From Nitratireductor sp. B36 (lineage in GTDB: Bacteria; Pseudomonadota; Alphaproteobacteria; Rhizobiales; Rhizobiaceae): a DNA stretch of 64,000 nucleotides. The notes under the pieces are model-generated. The model did no database searches, had not been told where the DNA came from, and saw nothing but the letters and a program-made list of their open reading frames with translations. Where the stretch lies: assembly GCF_020833685.1 (NCBI RefSeq), contig NZ_JACKZY010000001.1, forward strand, positions 1,314,578 through 1,378,577, read 5' to 3'. The stretch's first letter is position 1. Each line of letters begins with the position of its first letter. The position numbers and the translations under genes are program-made. This document shows positions 1 to 10,433 of this stretch, in pieces.

Positions 1-387
1 CGACAGGTCGTGACCACAGAACGCCCAGTCCTACTGCCCCGCAGCACGGCACCAGTCTACCATCCCTGCAAAATGCACAAGAATGCGGTCTGAGATCCTG
101 ATGGCTTCCAGAGTGGGCCATGCTGAACTCAGATCACTTTGATCGCGTCTGATCGATCGTCTCGAGCCAGGCGCTACAACTTGCCTCTTCTCATATTTTT
201 GGAAGGGGCTGCCCCGGCAGGCGGGAGGCTCAGCCGCCAGCTAAAAGCCCCCGCCTGCTCCTTTTTGTTTCAGAAGCGGAGCAGATCGCAGCAAGGTATG
301 CGCGGCAGGGAAAGCACCGTCTTGCTCGCCCGCATATATGAATTGCGGCCATACGCGCGCACCAAGCTCCCCTGCCAGTAGCCGACG
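1..387. other. Left-edge region without a confident gene
   Basis: No convincing complete gene is visible. One forward frame is open from the left edge to a TGA at 91-93 and another to a TGA at 103-105. Either could be the 3' tail of a gene that begins outside the window, and the sequence does not decide between them. An 80-codon frame at 139-381 has no ribosome binding site and runs through the terminator hairpin at 217-270, so I do not call it. The right part is the untranslated region downstream of metH. Confidence 0.5.
217..270 (+). terminator. Rho-independent terminator for a gene left of the window
   Basis: A perfect 9-bp stem (GCAGGCGGG at 217-225 pairing with CCCGCCTGC at 250-258) is followed by a T-rich tail at 259-270. 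The tail lies on the forward-strand side, so it would end a rightward transcript entering from the left edge. The loop is rather long (24 nt) but contains a smaller GGC/GCC pairing. Confidence 0.6.
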
Positions 388-3300
388 TTATTCAGCAGCT
401 TCCGAATAGGACGACGGGAGGTAGTTCAGCACCGGTCCGAGCCAGCGCTCCACCTCCGCCACATCCATGCCCTTGCGTGCCGCATAATCTTCCACCTGGT
501 CCCGCTCGACCTTGGCGACGCCGAAATAGTAGCTTTCCGGATGCGAATAATAGAGCCCTGAAACCGATGAACCCGGCCACATGGCCATGCTTTCGGTGAG
601 CTTCACGCCCGCGGTCTTCTCCGCATCCAGAAGCTTGAAGAGCGTCATCTTCTCCGTGTGATCCGGTTGGGCAGGATAACCCGGCGCCGGGCGGATGCCT
701 GCATAGGGCTCGGCGATCAGCTCTTCGGGTGTGAAGTTCTCATCCCCCGCATAACCCCAGAATTCCTTGCGCACCTTCTCGTGCATACGCTCGGCAAAGG
801 CTTCTGCGAACCGGTCGGCCAGCGCCTTCACGAGGATCGAGTTATAGTCGTCATTCGCGCGCTCGAAACGCTCGGCAATCGCCACTTCCTCGATGCCTGC
901 CGTCACCACGAAACCACCAATCCAGTCCGGCTTGCCGCTGTCCACCGGCGCAACAAAATCCGAGAGGGCGACATTCGGCTTATCACCGCGCTTGGTGAGC
1001 TGCTGGCGCAGCGTGAAGAAGGAGCCAAGCTCCTCTTTCCGCTTTTCGTCGGTGAAGAGGCGCACATCGTCGCCCACGGCATTGGCCGGCCAGAACCCGA
1101 TCACGGCGCGCGGCACGAACCATTTCTCGTCGATGATCTTTTTCAGCATGGCCTGTGCGTCGGCAAAGAGCTGCCGCGCGGCCTCGCCCTGTTTCTCGTC
1201 CTCGAGAATTTTCGGATATCGCCCCTTCATCTCCCAGGTCTGGAAGAAGGGTGTCCAGTCGATATAGCGCGCAAGCTCTTCCAGATCCCAGTTTTCGAAA
1301 ACCTTCGTGCCGGTGAAGCTCGGCTTCGGCGGCGTGTACGCCGCCCAGTCGATCCTGTGCGGATTGGCGCGGGCCTTGGCGATCGGCAGGCGCTGCTTGT
1401 CACGCTCGGAGCGTTCATGCGCTTCCGTCACCTTGCGATATTCCTCGCGCAGATTTGCAACAAAACCGTCGCGCGCTTCCGGCGAAAGCAGGTTCGAGAC
1501 CACGCCTACGGCACGGCTCGCATCGTTCACGTGAACCGCCTGCCCGCGCTGATAGCTCGGATGAATCTTCACCGCCGTGTGCACGCGGCTGGTCGTCGCG
1601 CCGCCGATCAAAAGCGGAATGTCGAACCCTTCACGCTCCATCTCGGCCGCCACATGCACCATCTCGTCGAGCGATGGGGTGATGAGACCGGACAGACCGA
1701 TGATGTCGACCTTCTCTTCGCGGGCGGTCTCAAGGATCTTCGCCGCCGGCACCATCACGCCAAGATCGATGATCTCGTAATTGTTGCAGGCCAGAACGAC
1801 GCCGACGATGTTCTTGCCGATGTCGTGCACATCGCCTTTCACCGTGGCCATCAGGATCTTGCCGGCGCTCTCGCGCTCGCCGCCGCCATTGGCACGTTTT
1901 TCTTCCTCCATATAGGGAAGAAGAACCGCCACGGCCTGCTTCATCACACGCGCCGATTTCACCACCTGCGGCAGGAACATCTTGCCCGAGCCGAACAGGT
2001 CGCCGACGACATTCATGCCAGCCATCAGCGGGCCCTCGATCACGTGGAGCGGACGCTCGGCCTTCTGCCGCGCTTCCTCGGTATCCGCTTCGATATATTC
2101 GGTGATGCCATTCACCAGCGCATGTTCCAGCCGCTTTTCGACCGGCAGTTCGCGCCAGGAGAGACCCTTTTCCTTGGCCTCGCGCCCGCCCGTGCCGCGA
2201 TAGCGTTCGGCGATTTCCAGCATGCGCTCCGTCGCCGTGCCGCCGGCCTTGGGCGCGCGATTGAGCACCACATCCTCGCAGGCCTCGCGCAGCTCCGGAT
2301 CAATGGCGTCATAGACGGCCAACTGTCCGGCATTGACGATGCCCATATCCATGCCCGCCTGAATGGCGTGGTAGAGGAAAACAGCATGCATCGCCTCGCG
2401 CACGGGCTCATTGCCGCGGAACGAGAAGGAGAGGTTCGACACGCCACCCGAGATATGGACATGCGGCAGGGTCTCAACGATCTCGCGCGTCGCCTCGATG
2501 AAGTCGACGCCGTAATTGTCGTGCTCCTCGATGCCGGTCGCGACCGCGAACACATTGGGATCGAAGATAATGTCCTCCGGCGCGACGCCGGCCTTTTCCG
2601 TCAGAAGCTTGTAGGCGCGGGTGCAGATTTCCACCTTGCGGGCCTTGGTGTCGGCCTGACCGGTTTCGTCAAAGGCCATCACGACCATTGCCGCGCCATA
2701 CATCCGGCACAGCCTGGCCTGTTCCAGAAATGCCTCCTCGCCTTCCTTGAGCGAGATGGAGTTGACCACGGCCTTGCCCTGAACGCATTTGAGACCCGCT
2801 TCGATCACCTCCCATTTGGAGGAATCGATCATCACCGGCACACGCGCGATGTCCGGCTCCGCCGCCACGAGATTGAGGAACTCGATCATCGCCTTCTTCG
2901 AGTCGATCAGGCCCTCATCCATGTTGACGTCGATGATCTGCGCGCCGCCTTCCACCTGGTTGCGCGCGACATCCAGCGCAGTGGCAAAGTCGCCGGCAGT
3001 GATGAGCTTGCGGAACTTCGCCGAGCCCGTGACATTGGTGCGCTCGCCCACATTGACGAAGGGAATGTCGTCGGTGAGCGTGAAGGGCTCCAGCCCCGAA
3101 AGCCGCATCAAGGGTGGGCGCTCGGGGATTTCGCGCGGCGGATGGTTCGCAACCGCATCGCGGATCGCGGCAATATGTTCGGGCGTGGAGCCGCAGCAGC
3201 CGCCGACCACATTAATCAGCCCTTCGCGCGCGAACTCCGCGACCTGCTCGGCCATCATCTCCGGGCTTTCGTCATACTGGCCGAAGGCGTTCGGAAGACC

Positions 3301-4170
3301 GGCATTCGGATAGGCGCAGATCAGCGTGTCGGCCACGCCCGAAAGCTCCGCCAGATGCGGGCGCATGGCCGCAGCGCCCAGCGCGCAGTTCAGACCGATC
3401 GTAATCGGCTTTGCATGGCGCACCGAATGCCAGAAGGCCGTCGGCGTCTGGCCGGAAAGCGTGCGGCCGGAAAGATCGGTGATCGTGCCGGAGATCATCA
3501 CCGGCAGGCGAATGCCACGCTCGGCGAAGATTTCCTCGCATGCGAAGATCGCCGCCTTGGCGTTGAGCGTGTCGAAAATGGTTTCGATCAGCACGATGTC
3601 CGCGCCGCCATCGAGCAGCCCGCGCAACTGCTCCCCATAAGCAATGCGCAGATCATCGAAGGTCACGGCACGATAGCCGGGATTGTTCACATCCGGCGAA
3701 ATGGAGGCGGTGCGGTTGGTCGGCCCGAGTGCGCCTGCCACGAAACGGCGCACACCATCCTTTTCTTCGGCGCGCTTGGCCGCACGGCGGGCAAGTCGCG
3801 CACCGTCGCGGTTCAACTCATAGACCATGTCCTCCATGCCGTAATCGGCCTGGGCGATGGTCGTGGAGGAGAAGGTATTCGTCTCGAGAATGTCCGCACC
3901 CGCCATCGCGTAGCGAAAATGCTCTTCCTCGATGGCCTTGGGCTGCGTCAGGTTGAGAAGGTCATTGTTGCCCTGCTGGTGGCAGGCGCAGCCGATGAAG
4001 CGGTCGCCCCGGAAATGATCCTCGCCGAAGCCGAGCCCCTGGATCTGTGTGCCCATCGCGCCGTCAAGGATGAGAATGCGCTCGCGCGCGGCCTTGTGCA
4101 GCGCGGCGAAGATCTCGGAGCCATCCGGCTTTTCGCCGACGGGGCCAAACAGTTCATCGATAGACGACAT
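388..4170 (-). CDS. metH: Methionine synthase, cobalamin-dependent
   Basis: Transfers the methyl group of 5-methyltetrahydrofolate to homocysteine through enzyme-bound cobalamin, making methionine and tetrahydrofolate in the cytoplasm. The 1260-residue protein is full length (E. coli MetH is about 1227). The N-terminal homocysteine domain has the zinc cysteines C262 (in GLNCALG) and C325/C326 (in GGCCGS). A pterin-binding domain follows from about residue 365. The B12 domain has the DxHxxG motif with axial ligand H782 (GDVHDIGK), and the C-terminal reactivation domain is complete. It is monocistronic here, with 134 bp before the next leftward gene. That gap carries a perfect palindrome that probably sets its regulation. 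Identification is secure; the start has only a weak ribosome binding site. Confidence 0.97.
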   Translation of the reverse strand: MSSIDELFGPVGEKPDGSEIFAALHKAARERILILDGAMGTQIQGLGFGEDHFRGDRFIGCACHQQGNNDLLNLTQPKAIEEEHFRYAMAGADILETNTFSSTTIAQADYGMEDMVYELNRDGARLARRAAKRAEEKDGVRRFVAGALGPTNRTASISPDVNNPGYRAVTFDDLRIAYGEQLRGLLDGGADIVLIETIFDTLNAKAAIFACEEIFAERGIRLPVMISGTITDLSGRTLSGQTPTAFWHSVRHAKPITIGLNCALGAAAMRPHLAELSGVADTLICAYPNAGLPNAFGQYDESPEMMAEQVAEFAREGLINVVGGCCGSTPEHIAAIRDAVANHPPREIPERPPLMRLSGLEPFTLTDDIPFVNVGERTNVTGSAKFRKLITAGDFATALDVARNQVEGGAQIIDVNMDEGLIDSKKAMIEFLNLVAAEPDIARVPVMIDSSKWEVIEAGLKCVQGKAVVNSISLKEGEEAFLEQARLCRMYGAAMVVMAFDETGQADTKARKVEICTRAYKLLTEKAGVAPEDIIFDPNVFAVATGIEEHDNYGVDFIEATREIVETLPHVHISGGVSNLSFSFRGNEPVREAMHAVFLYHAIQAGMDMGIVNAGQLAVYDAIDPELREACEDVVLNRAPKAGGTATERMLEIAERYRGTGGREAKEKGLSWRELPVEKRLEHALVNGITEYIEADTEEARQKAERPLHVIEGPLMAGMNVVGDLFGSGKMFLPQVVKSARVMKQAVAVLLPYMEEEKRANGGGERESAGKILMATVKGDVHDIGKNIVGVVLACNNYEIIDLGVMVPAAKILETAREEKVDIIGLSGLITPSLDEMVHVAAEMEREGFDIPLLIGGATTSRVHTAVKIHPSYQRGQAVHVNDASRAVGVVSNLLSPEARDGFVANLREEYRKVTEAHERSERDKQRLPIAKARANPHRIDWAAYTPPKPSFTGTKVFENWDLEELARYIDWTPFFQTWEMKGRYPKILEDEKQGEAARQLFADAQAMLKKIIDEKWFVPRAVIGFWPANAVGDDVRLFTDEKRKEELGSFFTLRQQLTKRGDKPNVALSDFVAPVDSGKPDWIGGFVVTAGIEEVAIAERFERANDDYNSILVKALADRFAEAFAERMHEKVRKEFWGYAGDENFTPEELIAEPYAGIRPAPGYPAQPDHTEKMTLFKLLDAEKTAGVKLTESMAMWPGSSVSGLYYSHPESYYFGVAKVERDQVEDYAARKGMDVAEVERWLGPVLNYLPSSYSEAAE

Positions 4171-4211
4171 AGGCGACGCTTTTCATCCTTGATACAAGAA
4201 AGGGCTGCATC

Positions 4212-4231
4212 ACATAAAGATATCTTTATGT
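4212..4231. promoter_or_regulatory. Perfect 20-bp palindrome upstream of metH, candidate SahR-type operator
   Basis: The half-site ACATAAAGAT is followed directly by its exact reverse complement, 42-61 bp upstream of the metH start codon. An AT-rich perfect palindrome centred on GATATC in this position looks like a transcription-factor operator. Proteobacterial metH and the S-adenosylmethionine cycle are often controlled by the ArsR-family regulator SahR, which makes it the first candidate. The regulator gene is not in the window, so the assignment is inferred. Confidence 0.6.
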
Positions 4232-4304
4232 CAACATGCACACCCAGACCATATCACGGATCAGCCCTGCTTTCACGCAGCGTTTCGTCCGGCCCCTGAA
4301 GAAC

Positions 4305-7300
4305 TCAACCAACCCTCGCCACCGCCTCGAAACTCTCTTCCAGAACGCCCAGAAGATGGTCCGCATTGGCTTTGGAGAAGATCATCGAAGGGCGCATCTT
4401 CAGCACATTGTCATAGGGGCCTTCCGTGCCCATCAGCACGCCGCGCGCCCGCGCCTCGTTGCAAATGGCACGCGCTGATGCCGTGGCCGGCATCTTTGTC
4501 TCGCGGTCTTCCACCAGCTCGATGCCAAGGAACAGGCCCATGCCGCGCACATCGCCGATCAGCGGATAGCGGTGCTGAAGCTCGATGAAGCCCGCCTTGA
4601 GATAGGCGCCGATGTCCGCTGCATTCTGCCTGAGGCTGTCACGCTCGATCGTGTCGATCACCGCCAGACCCACCGCGCAGGAGACGGGGTTGCCGCCGAA
4701 CGTGTTGAAATACTCCATGCCGTTGTGGAAGGATTCCGCGATCTCCCGACGCACCACCAGCGCGCCCATGGGGTGACCATTGCCGATTGGCTTGCCCACC
4801 GTGGCGATGTCGGGCACCACGCCCTGTGTTTCAAAAGCCCACCAATGGCTGCCAACGCGGCCAAAGCCCACCTGAACCTCATCAGCGATGCAGATGCCAC
4901 CTGCCGCCCGCACCATACGGTAGACCTCGTCGAGATATCCCTCCGGCATGAACACCTGCCCGGCAACGCTCGGGATGGACTCGGCAATGAAAAAGCCCGG
5001 AGCCTCGCCCTTCGCCGCCATCGTATCGATCTGCTCGGCAACACTTGCCGCAAACCGCTGCGCCAGTTCCTCCTGCGGCCAGTCGGCCGGCGCGCGATAG
5101 GCATCCGGCAGTGCGGCCACATGCACATGCGGCTTCGGCCCCTGCCCGCCCTTGCGGCGGAATTTGTAGGGGCTGAGGTCGACCAGTTCCTGCGTTGTGC
5201 CGTGATAGGACCAGTCGAGAACGATGGCGTTCTCCCGGCCCGTATGCGCCCGCATCATCCGCAGCGCCAGGCTGTTTGCCTCCGAGCCCGAGTTCACGAA
5301 GGCCGCGATGCCCAAGTCCTCCGGCATGGTCGCCGTCAGCCGCTCCGCATAGGCGACGATGTTGTCGTGCAGGTAGCGCGTGTTGGTGTTGAGCGTCGCC
5401 GCCTGCCGTGCCAGCGCCTCCACCACCGCCGGGTGGCAGTGGCCCAGATGGCAGACATTGTTGAAACAGTCGAGATAGGCGCGGCCACGGTCGTCGATCA
5501 GCCACACGCCCTCGCCCTTCACGAACTTGATCGGCTCCTCATAGGAAATCGACAGGTTCGGCAGAAGCAGCGACTGCCGCTTCTCCACGATCTCAGCCTT
5601 GGAAAGCCGCCCCGCATCCACCGCCACGAGCCCGGCGAAGTCGCTGGCATCGGGGAAAAGCTCGCCCCATGTTTCCAGATAGCGCGTTTCGCCGACGCCC
5701 AGAATATCGTCAGCGCTCATCGTCGTGTCGCAGGCAATCTGCAGATGCAGATGCGGCATCCAGCCGCCATTTTCCTTCGGCCCGCCCATATGCGCCAGGA
5801 ACGCGCCGGCCTCGACCCGGTCACCCACCTTCAGCCGGTCCACCACCTCATGGGCAAGGTGCCCCCATAGCGAAAGGAAGGCCGGACCATTCTCCGGCGC
5901 ATGCTCCAGCACCATCACCGCGCCATAGCCAAGCCGCGCCGGCTCTATGCTCACCTCGCGCACGGTGCCTCCCAGCGGCGCATAAAGGGCGGTGCCAGCC
6001 GGCAGAAAGAGGTCGAGCCCCAGATGCCGTGTGCGGCGGGTGCCGGCGATCAGACGGGATTCGAAAATATCGCTCGTATAGACACCGCGATCTTCACCCC
6101 AGGGCCCAATGCCCAGAATGCGTCTTGCGTCGCCCACCGCTTCTTCCCAGAGCGCCTGCGCCTCGTCTGGCCGCTCTTCGGCGGAGGCGATGGCAATTGC
6201 ATCGCTCCGGTCGCCAAGCGGCACATGGGCAGTCGGATAGCTCGCAGCCGGTCGCGAAAGCACCGGCGCGAAATTGCGGCGATTTTTCGCCAGCCAGCTT
6301 TTCACCACGCCCGCACCCGGCATTGCCTCGAAGCCGCAGGCGTTTCGCAGGATGGCCGTCGCAAAGCGTGGGTCCATCGCGCCGAGCCGACGCAGAAGAT
6401 CCCAAGCGGGCTTTTCGCTGACAGCAAGATAGGGATTGTCGGCCACTTCAGACTGACGGCTGGCCGAGATCGTCACCGAGGTGACAAGCCGCATGGCAAC
6501 GAGATCGAACAGCAGGTCGACCTCTTCTTCACGCAACGGGTATTGCGCATGGAACCCCGCCGCCAGCGCACCGATGGCGCCCAGCGGGTCGTCGCAGTCG
6601 AGCGCGCCATAGGCCCCGGCAATCGCCACCTCGCAGATTAGCGCGCTGTAAAGCGCATCGCCGAAATCGATCAGGCCGCAGATCTTCGTGTGGTCTTCCG
6701 GGTCGACCAGCACATTCCAGTCATTGGCGTCATTGTGGATCACACCACCGCGCAGGCGCGAGAGCCGTGGCATAACATCGGCCTCAAATCTTGCGATGAA
6801 ATGCTCAGCAAGCGCGCGATCGTCCGCATCGCGGATATGGTCAAGCCGCGCACGGCTGTTGCCGGCAAGGCGCAGATCCCAGTCGAGCGCCCGCACGGCG
6901 CCCGGATGCATGAAACCCTTGAGCGCATTGTTGAAGCGGCCAAGCAGTTCACCGAGGCTTTCCATGGCCGCCTCGCTGCGCGGCACTTCGGCAAGCGGCG
7001 TGCCCTCGATCCAGCTGACGAGCCGCAGCCGGTGCGTCGCACCGTTTGCGCCTTCAACTGAACCCAGCGCCTCGCCCTTTAGTGTGGGAAGAAGCTGCGG
7101 CACTGGCAGGTCAGGCGCGGCGGACTGGATATGCTGCAGGAGCGCCGTCTGGAAATCGCTCTCCTCCACCGGCTCAGCCGCATTGACAATCTTGAAGATG
7201 AACGCGCCTTCCGGCGTCTTCACCTTGAAATTCTGGTCCCGTTCGCTCGCCAGAGCCGAAAGCGCGCCCTCGATGCCATAGACATCTCTGAGCAGCCCTG

Positions 7301-7349
7301 CCGCCTCTTCCTCAGAAAAGCGCGGAACCGTGTCGAGAATTGCGGTCAT
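4305..7349 (-). CDS. Triple fusion: APH-type kinase, M23-like domain, class III aminotransferase/phospholyase
   Basis: A 1014-residue protein with three modules. Residues 1 to about 340 are an APH/choline-kinase-like phosphotransferase with catalytic HNDANDWN at 205-212 and the Mg-binding IDFGD at 227-231. Residues about 430-560 are an M23/LytM-like domain with its metal ligands apparently intact (HLGLD at 442-446, HLH at 533-535). Residues about 598-1014 are a fold-type I class III aminotransferase with PLP lysine K853 (TVGKPIGNG). No signal peptide is seen. In animals, a related kinase and a related PLP enzyme act in sequence as hydroxylysine kinase and 5-phosphohydroxylysine phospholyase; ethanolamine-phosphate phospholyase belongs to the same PLP family. 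A kinase plus ammonia-phospholyase on an amino alcohol is therefore the best guess. The start at 7349 has a GGGAGG ribosome binding site; an upstream in-frame ATG at 7385 has none. It ends a run of leftward catabolic genes, 48 bp after the cysteine hydrolase. Confidence 0.85.
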   Translation of the reverse strand: MTAILDTVPRFSEEEAAGLLRDVYGIEGALSALASERDQNFKVKTPEGAFIFKIVNAAEPVEESDFQTALLQHIQSAAPDLPVPQLLPTLKGEALGSVEGANGATHRLRLVSWIEGTPLAEVPRSEAAMESLGELLGRFNNALKGFMHPGAVRALDWDLRLAGNSRARLDHIRDADDRALAEHFIARFEADVMPRLSRLRGGVIHNDANDWNVLVDPEDHTKICGLIDFGDALYSALICEVAIAGAYGALDCDDPLGAIGALAAGFHAQYPLREEEVDLLFDLVAMRLVTSVTISASRQSEVADNPYLAVSEKPAWDLLRRLGAMDPRFATAILRNACGFEAMPGAGVVKSWLAKNRRNFAPVLSRPAASYPTAHVPLGDRSDAIAIASAEERPDEAQALWEEAVGDARRILGIGPWGEDRGVYTSDIFESRLIAGTRRTRHLGLDLFLPAGTALYAPLGGTVREVSIEPARLGYGAVMVLEHAPENGPAFLSLWGHLAHEVVDRLKVGDRVEAGAFLAHMGGPKENGGWMPHLHLQIACDTTMSADDILGVGETRYLETWGELFPDASDFAGLVAVDAGRLSKAEIVEKRQSLLLPNLSISYEEPIKFVKGEGVWLIDDRGRAYLDCFNNVCHLGHCHPAVVEALARQAATLNTNTRYLHDNIVAYAERLTATMPEDLGIAAFVNSGSEANSLALRMMRAHTGRENAIVLDWSYHGTTQELVDLSPYKFRRKGGQGPKPHVHVAALPDAYRAPADWPQEELAQRFAASVAEQIDTMAAKGEAPGFFIAESIPSVAGQVFMPEGYLDEVYRMVRAAGGICIADEVQVGFGRVGSHWWAFETQGVVPDIATVGKPIGNGHPMGALVVRREIAESFHNGMEYFNTFGGNPVSCAVGLAVIDTIERDSLRQNAADIGAYLKAGFIELQHRYPLIGDVRGMGLFLGIELVEDRETKMPATASARAICNEARARGVLMGTEGPYDNVLKMRPSMIFSKANADHLLGVLEESFEAVARVG

Positions 7350-7397
7350 GCTGAACCCTCCCGCGTGCCGTTTCCGGCCAGTCATTCATGCAGCAAA

Positions 7398-8033
7398 TCA
7401 GGAGAGTTCCGCAATCAACTCTTCCGTCGTCACCTGTCGGCAATAGCCCTTGATGGTGCGCAGTGAGTTGTCGTGGCGTTCCTGGCTGTAGGTCAGGCAG
7501 GCATCGGTCACCTGTGTCACCAGATAGCCCAGATCGCAGGCATCGCGAATGGCGCTCTCCACGCACTGATCGGTGATCAGCCCGCAAATGATGAGCTGCT
7601 TCACACCCAGATTGCGCAGAATGTAGTCGATATGGGTCGACACAAAGACGGAGGAGGAAGACTTCGGCAGCACGATCTCGTCTTCGCCCGGCGCAATCTC
7701 GTCGATCACCTTGCCGTCCCACGAGCCCTTGGGCACATTGAAGCCCGTGATCTTGTAATCGAGGCTGCGGTCGCGGCCGTCGAGCGTCAGGCTTTCGATG
7801 GTGGTGTACATCACCTCCACGCCAGCCTTGCGGCACGCCGCCTGCAGCTTCTGCATGCGCGGGATCACCTCACCTTCAAGCCGGTCGAAATACCAGCCAT
7901 ATTTCTCGTTCAGCGTCTTCTCGTCGAGATCGACAAACTCTGCGCCCTTCTTCTTGGCGCTAAAGTTCTGCACATCCACATAGAGGATTGCCGCCTGTGC
8001 CGGCTCGATGGGAACGTTGCGCGTGAGTTCCAT
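7398..8033 (-). CDS. Isochorismatase-family cysteine hydrolase
   Basis: A 211-residue cytoplasmic hydrolase of the isochorismatase/amidase superfamily, typically acting on C-N bonds such as carbamoyl or ureido amides. The D-K-C catalytic triad is visible: Asp in LYVDVQN near the N terminus, Lys in VLPKSSSS, and Cys in ITDQCVES. Family members include biuret, N-carbamoylsarcosine and ureidoacrylate amidohydrolases, and I cannot choose among them. The start at 8033 has GGAG 8 nt upstream and lies 2 nt after the stop of the preceding formylglutamate-amidohydrolase-like gene, so the two are co-translated. An 18-codon upstream extension is possible but lacks a ribosome binding site. Confidence 0.85.
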   Translation of the reverse strand: MELTRNVPIEPAQAAILYVDVQNFSAKKKGAEFVDLDEKTLNEKYGWYFDRLEGEVIPRMQKLQAACRKAGVEVMYTTIESLTLDGRDRSLDYKITGFNVPKGSWDGKVIDEIAPGEDEIVLPKSSSSVFVSTHIDYILRNLGVKQLIICGLITDQCVESAIRDACDLGYLVTQVTDACLTYSQERHDNSLRTIKGYCRQVTTEELIAELS

Positions 8034-8035
8034 GT

Positions 8036-8818
8036 TTATAACTCCGTTGCGAAGCGATGCACGACGGCGGTCAAGAGCTTTGCCCATCCTGCCTGCCCGG
8101 CGGCATCTGAAATGAGATCGTTGCGAATTTCAATGAGGCTGTGCGGCAGGCCGCTTTCTTCCCCGTGACGCGGCACGAACCAGTCCGACTCATCATCGAT
8201 CTGGTAGGGCTCGTTCATGCCAATGGTCAGGTCGGGTGCGTTCTCCAGAACGAGTTGCCGCAGCCGCTCGGATGTCGCGGTGTCCTTGCGATAAAGGAAA
8301 CTGATTTCCCAGGGACGCTTTATCCCATCGCGAAGCTGCGGGTTGAAGCTGTGGATCGACAGAATTGCCCGGTAGTGCGGCTGGCTGCGCAATTCTTTCA
8401 CGGCGGCATTAAAGGGATCGAAAATCTCCCGCCTGCGCATCGCGCGCCCTTCTTGCGTCACGCCCCGGTTTCCCGGCACCGGCACGCCATCGCTCACCTC
8501 CGGCATCGCATCGGGAGCTTCGGGCGGGCGGTTGCAGTCGATCACCAGTCGGCTGTAGCTCTGCATCACTGCGGTTGCGCCGATCCTGTCAGCGAGAAGC
8601 CGGGTAACTCCGGCTGCACCGATATCCCAGCCGATATGCGCATTGAGCGCGTCAGCCTTCAACCCCAGATCACCCAGAGCCCGGGGGACCGTTTGGCCCG
8701 CATGTTCGCAGACGAGAAGCACCGGGAAGGTGCTGTCCCCGTTGATGATCGTGACCGGATCCGGGTCGAGCGGTGACAGAAGCCGACCGCTTTCCCCGAC
8801 AGATGTGTGAAGGCTCAT
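8036..8818 (-). CDS. N-formylglutamate amidohydrolase-family hydrolase
   Basis: 260 residues, matching the FGase family that releases formate and glutamate from N-formylglutamate and related N-acyl amino acids. The N-terminal VCEHAGQTVP block (FGase usually has a similar CDHAxN/PHSG-like segment), LVIDCNRP and ILSIHSFNP are family-type motifs. The start at 8818 overlaps the upstream permease stop as ATGA and has GGAG at the proper spacing; 25 more upstream codons are open but would overlap the permease deeply. There are no hut genes nearby, so a role in histidine degradation is unlikely. Position inside a transporter operon suggests it acts on the imported compound or a derivative. Confidence 0.85.
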   Translation of the reverse strand: MSLHTSVGESGRLLSPLDPDPVTIINGDSTFPVLLVCEHAGQTVPRALGDLGLKADALNAHIGWDIGAAGVTRLLADRIGATAVMQSYSRLVIDCNRPPEAPDAMPEVSDGVPVPGNRGVTQEGRAMRRREIFDPFNAAVKELRSQPHYRAILSIHSFNPQLRDGIKRPWEISFLYRKDTATSERLRQLVLENAPDLTIGMNEPYQIDDESDWFVPRHGEESGLPHSLIEIRNDLISDAAGQAGWAKLLTAVVHRFATEL

Positions 8819-9708
8819 ACTTTCTCCGCCTTGAGGGCTGGCGACGGGATAAGGCCGTTTGGGCGGAAGATCAGCACGAGAACGACCAGGCAAAGGGCGA
8901 TGGGATCGCGGAATTCCTGCATGCTGGCCGGCAGGTAGGCGGCCAGATAGATTTCGATGAAACCCAGCAGGAAGCCTCCGGCCACGGCGCCACGCAGCGA
9001 GCCGAGCCCGCCAAGAATGGCCGCGATGAAGGCTTTGAGAACCGGCGTGAAGCCCATCAGCGGATCGACAGAGGCACGCTGGCTCACCCAGAGAACCGCG
9101 GCAACGCCGGCCAGAAAACCCGACAGCGCGAATGCACCGGCAATCACGGTGTTGGCGCGGATGCCCATGAGGCGCGCGACGGAGAAGTCTTCCGCCGCCG
9201 CCCGCATGGCAATGCCGATGCGGTGGTGCTTCATGAAGCGGTCGAGGAAGATCAGCATCACGATGGTGGTAACGATGGCGGCAATCTTGTTCACGCCGAT
9301 CACAAGCCCGCCGAAACGCACGCTTTCCGACAGGATTTCCGGCACCAGAACAGCCTGCGAGCGGGCGGAAATGAAATTCTGGAACAGAACCTGCAAGATC
9401 ATCGAGACCGCGAAACTCGTCACCAGCATGGTCGCGCCGGAGGCGTTTCTGACCGGTCTGAAGGCAATGCGTTCCATCACGATTGCCGCCAGAACCGCAG
9501 CCGCAATGGCAAGCAGTATGGAGAAGACGAACGGAACGCCGGCAAGGCCGCAGGCCATCAGAATGTAGCCGGCAATCGTCATCAGCTCGCCATGGGCGAA
9601 GTTGATCAGCCCCATGGTCGAAAAAACCATGGCAAGGCCTAGCGCCAGCAGCGCATAGGTGCCGCCCAGTGCAAACGCATTGACGGTTTGCTGTAGAAAC
9701 AGATCCAT
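8815..9708 (-). CDS. LIV-type ABC transporter permease (LivH family), system 1
   Basis: 297 residues of hydrophobic segments typical of LivH: an N-terminal NAFALGGTYALLALGLAMVF block, the INFAHGELM motif, and GGLGSLRGAVAGG near the C terminus. It would form half of the membrane channel for a branched-chain amino acid or amide-like substrate. Its start codon overlaps the stop of the upstream livF-like ATPase by one base (TAATG) and its stop overlaps the following amidohydrolase start, so it sits mid-operon. It pairs with the fused permease-ATPase at 11620-13401. Confidence 0.93.
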   Translation of the reverse strand: MDLFLQQTVNAFALGGTYALLALGLAMVFSTMGLINFAHGELMTIAGYILMACGLAGVPFVFSILLAIAAAVLAAIVMERIAFRPVRNASGATMLVTSFAVSMILQVLFQNFISARSQAVLVPEILSESVRFGGLVIGVNKIAAIVTTIVMLIFLDRFMKHHRIGIAMRAAAEDFSVARLMGIRANTVIAGAFALSGFLAGVAAVLWVSQRASVDPLMGFTPVLKAFIAAILGGLGSLRGAVAGGFLLGFIEIYLAAYLPASMQEFRDPIALCLVVLVLIFRPNGLIPSPALKAEKV

Positions 9709-10424
9709 TACTCGGCCCCCAGATAGGCAGCTTGCAGCGTGTCGGAATTGCGCAGTTCGGCGGCCGTGCCGGAAGCTGCGATGCGGCCGCTGGCCATCAC
9801 GTATCCGCGATCCGCAACCTCGAGCGCCATCGAGACATTCTGCTCGACAACCACCATGGTCACCCCCTGCTTGCGCAACACGGTGATCAGCTCGAAAACC
9901 TGCTCGACGATCTTCGGCGCGAGCCCCAGCGACGGTTCGTCGAGCAGGAGAAGGCGCGGATTGCTCATTAACGCGCGGCCAACGGCCAGCATCTGCTGCT
10001 GGCCGCCCGAAAGCGTCCCAGCAAACTGCTCACGGCGCTCCCGCAGGATCGGAAACAGATCGAACACCCGATCAAAGGCCGTTTTCACCTTGGCCTTGTC
10101 CTGCATCGAGTATGCGCCCATGAGCAGGTTTTCCTGCACGCTGAGCGTGCCGAAGACGCGCCGCCCCTCGGGCGACAGCGTCATGCCAAGGGAGGCGAAA
10201 CGTTCCGGCGCGCTGCCGGTCACGTCCTGTCCCTTGAAGGTGATCCTGCCTGCGCTGGCCGGTGCCAGACCGACCAGCGCATTGAGCGTCGAGGACTTGC
10301 CCGCACCATTGGCGCCCAGCAGCGCGATGATTTCGCCTTCACGCACCTCCAGGTCGACACCGCGCACCGCCTGCACGGCACCGTATTGAACCTGAAGCGA
10401 CTGGACTGTCAGTAGCGCAGACAC
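9708..10424 (-). CDS. LIV-type ABC transporter ATP-binding protein (LivF family), system 1
   Basis: 238-residue ABC ATPase with Walker A GANGAGKS, signature LSGGQQQ, Walker B LLLLDEPSLGLAP and the switch histidine region VVVEQN. The LivF class is indicated by VRGVDLEVREGEIIALLGANG and MASGRIAASGTA. It energises the LIV-type importer with the second ATPase, which is fused to the partner permease upstream. It lies 9 bp downstream of the substrate-binding protein gene and is translationally coupled to the permease that follows. Confidence 0.94.
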   Translation of the reverse strand: MSALLTVQSLQVQYGAVQAVRGVDLEVREGEIIALLGANGAGKSSTLNALVGLAPASAGRITFKGQDVTGSAPERFASLGMTLSPEGRRVFGTLSVQENLLMGAYSMQDKAKVKTAFDRVFDLFPILRERREQFAGTLSGGQQQMLAVGRALMSNPRLLLLDEPSLGLAPKIVEQVFELITVLRKQGVTMVVVEQNVSMALEVADRGYVMASGRIAASGTAAELRNSDTLQAAYLGAE

Positions 10425-10433
10425 GTCATGACC

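Noticed and set aside
139-381. An 80-codon forward frame left of metH
   Set aside because: There is no ribosome binding site, it spans a probable terminator hairpin, and the composition looks non-coding.
658-4299. A 1213-codon open frame on the strand opposite metH
   Set aside because: It is fully antisense to a clear metH, has a composition rich in Arg and His typical of a shadow frame, and matches no family I recognise.
4305-7349. The triple fusion as an artefact of lost stop codons or frameshifts
   Set aside because: One uninterrupted frame covers all three modules, each with intact motifs and with linkers of normal composition.
8036-8818. Assignment as hutG of histidine degradation
   Set aside because: No hutU, hutH, hutI or hutF genes are nearby, and the neighbours belong to a transporter/amide operon.
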